Positions 60,123 through 64,000 of a DNA stretch of 64,000 nt are shown one piece after another (position 1 is the stretch's first letter; each line of letters starts with the position of its first letter). The stretch comes from Membranipora membranacea (Eukaryota; Bryozoa; Gymnolaemata; Cheilostomatida; Membraniporidae), in assembly GCA_914767715.1 (NCBI GenBank), contig OU612067.1:14761001-14825000 (forward strand), read 5' to 3'. The translations under genes were made by a program, and so were the position numbers. Under the pieces are notes generated by a model, which was not told the origin of the DNA, searched no databases, and worked only from the letters and a program-made list of their open reading frames with translations.

Positions 60123-62480
60123 AGTGAGTATTGACACTGCTGGTAGGGAGGCTGCTGAGTTCAACACAACTTCTGCATTAATTATAGCCTGTGGATAAGG
60201 CTGGCGTTTTAGCTCGGTAGTTTTCTCAAATATGGAATCTAAAAAACGAGAAAGTACAGAATGATACCTACAGTCTTTAAACGACCCTGTGGAAACTCGA
60301 CATGATTCACATATACCGCTTAATCCTATTTTGTGATATGTAGCCAAATTTTAGTGCTCATCCCCTAGCAAGCGGTCATGAGAAATTAAGATAAATGCCA
60401 GAAAAATAATACTGTGGTGGTTAATCCGACAGTCCTAGGTGTAAGAGTACAGTTGCTCAACACTTGTTTGTCTCACAGTATGACAAGGCAAGACAGGTGT
60501 GTGTTTTGTGGATACGGACATCGGCAGGTTGCCATAAAGATGGATAACATCTCAGGACTGTAGTTTAGAAAATATGGCAGGGGAGACAAAAATCTAAGAC
60601 AGGTCCAAAACAAAACTAGGAGGGGTGCTGCAACCTCCCCAAAGCACATGAGGTTATATAAATAGCAAACGGAAATCTCAAAGGAGCTGTTTACGACATG
60701 GATTTTTCAATTAATTGGTTTTGGGCCTCCTTATTTAGCTTTTATAGGGGAGAAGTGCCTCCCTGCCTCCCCTAAAACTACGGGCCTGCATCTTGACTCA
60801 TACTTTTGGAAAGTATGGTGCAACTTATAGGAAGTTAAATTGCCAATACACCAGGATCTTCTGATAATAATTGCTACCGGTTACCGATAATGATATTCAA
60901 GTTTTATTGCTGGTTTTAATTCTGACAGTTTGGGGAAAGGTTTCGATATTGGTGGTATTTGCAATGAATACCCCATTGATGGTTAACCATTGCCTATTAT
61001 TATGTCTCTAATAAGGTGCTGGTTTAGTCAATCTGCCACTAACTATTTCAAAATCTCAATTCTGTGGTGGTGGCACAGGTTGGGGCCTGAATATAAATGG
61101 TGATGTTTAGGGGCCCTGGTATTTTCTAACGTGGGAAATATTTGCGGGTCATTGAATATAACTCAAATGCTATAACTCTGGGGGTGGTGGTTATTGATAA
61201 CTGCGCCACAGAGGAGAATTTATATATTCGGGAAAATGATCCATTAAGTTTTGTCCTGGTTTTCATAGCGAACGGACCGGCAATAAATGGAGCCCCACAA
61301 GCCAACTCAACTAGTTCAGCACTCAGTCAGGGATTTATCACGTTAATTATGCACACATGCTCTATCTACTTAATCTAAATTCTTCCGTGCATTTATAAAA
61401 ATTAATTTCAATTATTAACCTTCCCAAAGGAAATAAAAATTAGTGGGCATGGCAGCAGTCCTCACGGCATCATCAAAATACTTAGAAGCTGAATCAGCCC
61501 AATTTACTCATCATATTTTTGTTGATGGTTCTTTGTAAGGCCCGTAGTTTAAGGGGAGGCAGGGAGGTACTGCCTCCTCTAGAAAGCTTACTACAGTGGC
61601 CTAAAACACTATAATTGAACAATCCAAGTTAGATTAAGCTTCTCTGGGATTTAATTTGCTCATTATTTACCTTAAATTGCTTGGGGAGGAGCTTACAGCA
61701 CCCCTCCTGGTGATGCTTCAGATTAGCCCCTGACTTTTGCCTCCCCTACCATTTTTTCTTAACTACGGCCCTGTTCTTGTTGATGGTTCTTTGTAACATG
61801 AGACGATACTCAGGCCCCTTGTCTCTGCTGAGTGGACATACGCCTTTATTAACTGCTGTCTTCTCCTAATTAGCACTAATGGTGTGATATTTTTTACACA
61901 TTAAACCAATTATCTCACAACTGTTCACAAGATTGTGTGACCTGATAAGGTCTATTCAGAGAACTGGAGTATGAGCTAATATTGGCATCAAGAGGCTTGC
62001 ATATTTAGGGAGTATAAATAGTTCAAATCTTGTTTAATGCCAGCTCCTTATGCCAATGCTGACACAAAGCTGAAAACCGACCGGAAAACCAGGCCTTTGA
62101 GCTACACATCGCGCTATTTCATCCCTTGCCTATCAGTTTGGTACAACTCTGGACAAATCATTCTTCATAATAGTTTCATTGCTTGCACAATTTTCACTGT
62201 ACTGCTCTGGGTGAAGTAAGGGTCGAATGTTGGAAAGGGGAGAGTATGGAATATCTCTGATTGCAATCTACGCCACCCATATGGAGTTAGTGCTAATACA
62301 GCAGAAATATGTTTTTACCTGTAGTAAGTTGTTCTACATCAGGCTGTCTAGGTAGGTTATTGTTGTTGTGGCGTCTCACATGTGACGACGCATGTGTTGA
62401 TGTCAATCGCATGTCAGCATCATTAGACGTACTGTTATGTGAACCTGAGGTCGGATAACTCCGTGCCTTTGGACCCTTGC
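60123..62480 (-). CDS. Two orphan coding-like exons of an unrecognised gene
   Basis: Exon A 62319-62480 (ATTAG acceptor, GTAAAA donor) encodes KGPKARSYPTSGSHNSTSN...RRHNNNNLPRQPDVEQLTT. Exon B 60123-60238 (TTTTTTAG acceptor, weak GTGACT donor) encodes FEKTTELKRQPYPQ and AEVVLNSAASLPA. Phases agree (A ends phase 1, B starts by completing a codon). 5' and 3' ends are not identified and no domain is recognised. Either true exons of a low-complexity protein or chance ORFs with splice-like edges. Confidence 0.3.
60556..60788 (-). mobile_element. GGCCCGTAGTT-type MITE, inverted copy
   Basis: Its right end reads CCTCCCTGCCTCCCCTAAAA with ACTACGGGCC; its left end is the degraded TGTAGTTTAGAAAATATGGC. 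Internal GGAGGGGTGCTG matches the other copies in reverse. Confidence 0.6.
61539..61776 (+). mobile_element. GGCCCGTAGTT-type MITE flanked by a 20-bp direct repeat
   Basis: Left end GGCCCGTAGTTTAAGGGGAG, right end inverted (CTTAACTACGGCC). The direct repeat TTGTTGATGGTTCTTTGTAA lies at 61519-61538 and 61777-61796 with no mismatch. Confidence 0.85.
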
Positions 62481-62821
62481 CTAATAAATGAAAGGGATAT
62501 GATTAGACATTGAGACAGGGTTGATTTTATGGCCGTAATGTTTCTCTGTGGTATAAAAATAAGTTTTATCAATTTAGGAGGTTACCCTCATATAAGCTGG
62601 TCCGCATTGTTTTCAGACAGTTAAAAGACCATTAGATCCATTAAAATGTAGGTGTGTTTGATACTAACAGGACACAATATGACACAGATCAGTGTGGTAG
62701 ATGCCTGTTGTTTTATGTTTGTACTTTGACCACATATTGAACAGGGAACCATCTAATCACAGAGTAAGGATATATCCTTACTCAGACCAGGGAGGGTGGG
62801 ATCCCACCCTCCCTGCTCAGA

Positions 62822-62865
62822 CCAGTAGTTCTAGGGAGGCAGGGAGGCACTGCCTCCCTTTGAAT
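62822..62865 (+). repeat. Hairpin and MITE end fragment
   Basis: AGTAGTTCTAGGGAGGCAGG and an inverted TGCCTCCCT: a truncated end of the GGCCCGTAGTT family. It is preceded by a CAGGGAGGGTGGGA hairpin at 62790-62815. Confidence 0.5.
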
Positions 62866-63207
62866 GCTCAAAGAAAAGTTGGAATCAAATTGATTTCTTG
62901 AGAAGATCATTTCAATATTAGGGTCAAGTAGGAATCATATTAGAGTGATTTCAGATTAAAATTACTCTAAGAATTAATCAAACGGTTGAGAGTCATGCTT
63001 GGGATTTTGACCAATTTTATTAGGGTGAAAATAACCTGATGAGTCTATCAATGGTTTCTGAAGAGTCATTTCAGAGTCAATTTAAGATGCACTATAATAA
63101 AGCACAAAATCACTGGGTTCTCTTGAATGGATGACTAAGGACTATTCAGCTGGTAGTAATAACAGTAGAATATAAAAAGAAATAATGAAAGTTTCAATAT
63201 AATGATA

Positions 63208-64000
63208 TTACACTATAGCATGCCTGAGACACAGATATTGTATATTAAGTGATGTCCTAACACGACTAACTGGTAGCCTGTACAATAAAGGACGCGACTT
63301 CATTGTCACTTGATCTTGGCTTATGTGGCGCACTCTGTAGGCATAAAAATGCCTGTCAAATACAGTGTCATACAGTCGACAGACGAACGTCTCGGCATCT
63401 GGACATCTGTCCACGATAGCAAAAATGGGCTCACCCATCACAGGACATATTGCTGCTACTATGGTGTCTCCTGCTTTTATACAGACATTATAAGTTTCTG
63501 ATGGTTCAGATAAGGTAATCTCTGGGTCTCTCTCGGCATGATCTTTGATCTGATAGCGCTTTGCAATAGTCTTTGGTACATTCCTACGGTTACCTGAAAA
63601 CATTGATGATGAACACAGTCAACACACAAGCATATCTAAATTCTCAGATATTAGCCATGACGGCACAAAGAAAAGCTTTGTTGATCAGGCAGATAATGGA
63701 GACAATTGGTCTGTAAGGTTCCATCACTATAAATCAGATAATGTAAAATGATTCCCAGTCAAATAAAAGGCTGTTACAACAAGAGATTGACACTGTCATC
63801 ACTCTGTTTTCAATTCACAACATAATGTTGTTGACATGCATTCGTGTAAATTAAAAGGTAGTGGATCTGAGGCAACTTACATGTGACAGCAGACACACCC
63901 TTAGCAAGACGGTGTTTTCCTTCAAACCTCATACACCAGAAACGCACCAATGGACCGTGACGTCTGATTAAATCAGGGTAGTGTAACAACCAATGAGCTT
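63208..64000 (-). CDS. Repetitive-family protein with HYP..I...GPL..WCMRFE.KH motif, 3' end only
   Basis: Exons 63881-64000 (continues beyond the window) and 63208-63593 join in frame to 167 residues plus stop. The first gives AHWLLHYPDLIRRHGPLVRF then WCMRFEGKHRLAKGVSAVT; the second RNVPKTIAKRYQIKDHAERD, then DTIVAAICPVMGEPIFAIVD, FDRHFYAYRV and a terminal LNIQYLCLRHAIV. This is a C-terminal module I associate with large multicopy families in fish and marine invertebrate genomes, usually annotated as uncharacterised and probably of transposon origin. That association is from memory and unverified. Biochemical role unknown. Confidence 0.65.

Overview
This is a stretch of an intron-rich animal nuclear genome. 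There are no long uninterrupted ORFs; coding exons of 25-340 nt with GT/AG borders join in frame over many kilobases. The genes (CACHD1, CCDC12, VMO-I family) are metazoan, and intergenic and intronic DNA is crowded with MITEs, tRNA-derived SINE-like units and foldback elements. It reads as an invertebrate genome. I cannot fix the phylum from sequence alone.

Layout. 1-2821 (+): 3' part of an RGG/RS-rich nuclear-type protein that I do not recognise. 3287-5415 (-): complete four-exon CCDC12 (spliceosome-associated coiled coil), convergent with the first gene. 5416-9255: a transposon graveyard of MITEs. 9256-26593 (-): complete 23-exon CACHD1 orthologue, which joins in frame to 1292 codons plus stop (signal peptide, degenerate VWA, Cache domains, cysteine-rich stretch, TM helix, short tail). 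26594-30047: intergenic, with a SINE and MITE copies. 30048-33820 (-): seven-exon secreted protein with an N-terminal LamG/pentraxin-like domain and a C-terminal PAN/apple-like domain. 35283-57135 (+): three vitelline membrane outer layer protein I (VMO-I)-like genes in tandem; the first is broken by two frameshifts and the other two are intact. Between them lie large repeats, including a 2.5 kb foldback element whose empty insertion site survives in a second copy of the host repeat. 60123-62480 (-): two orphan exons. 63208-64000 (-): 3' end of a repetitive gene family with an HYP...GPL..WCMRFE..H motif.

How the genes relate. CACHD1 is a membrane protein known in vertebrates as a modulator of voltage-gated calcium channels and a Frizzled/LRP6 partner. 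CCDC12 and the RGG/RS protein are housekeeping nuclear factors. The LamG-PAN protein and the VMO-I cluster are all predicted secreted, carbohydrate-binding-type proteins and are neighbours (33.8 kb and 35.3 kb, divergent). That makes 30-57 kb a small secreted-protein neighbourhood, which may serve an extracellular or egg coat or mucosal role (inference). Function statements come from family knowledge; the joins and coordinates were read by hand.
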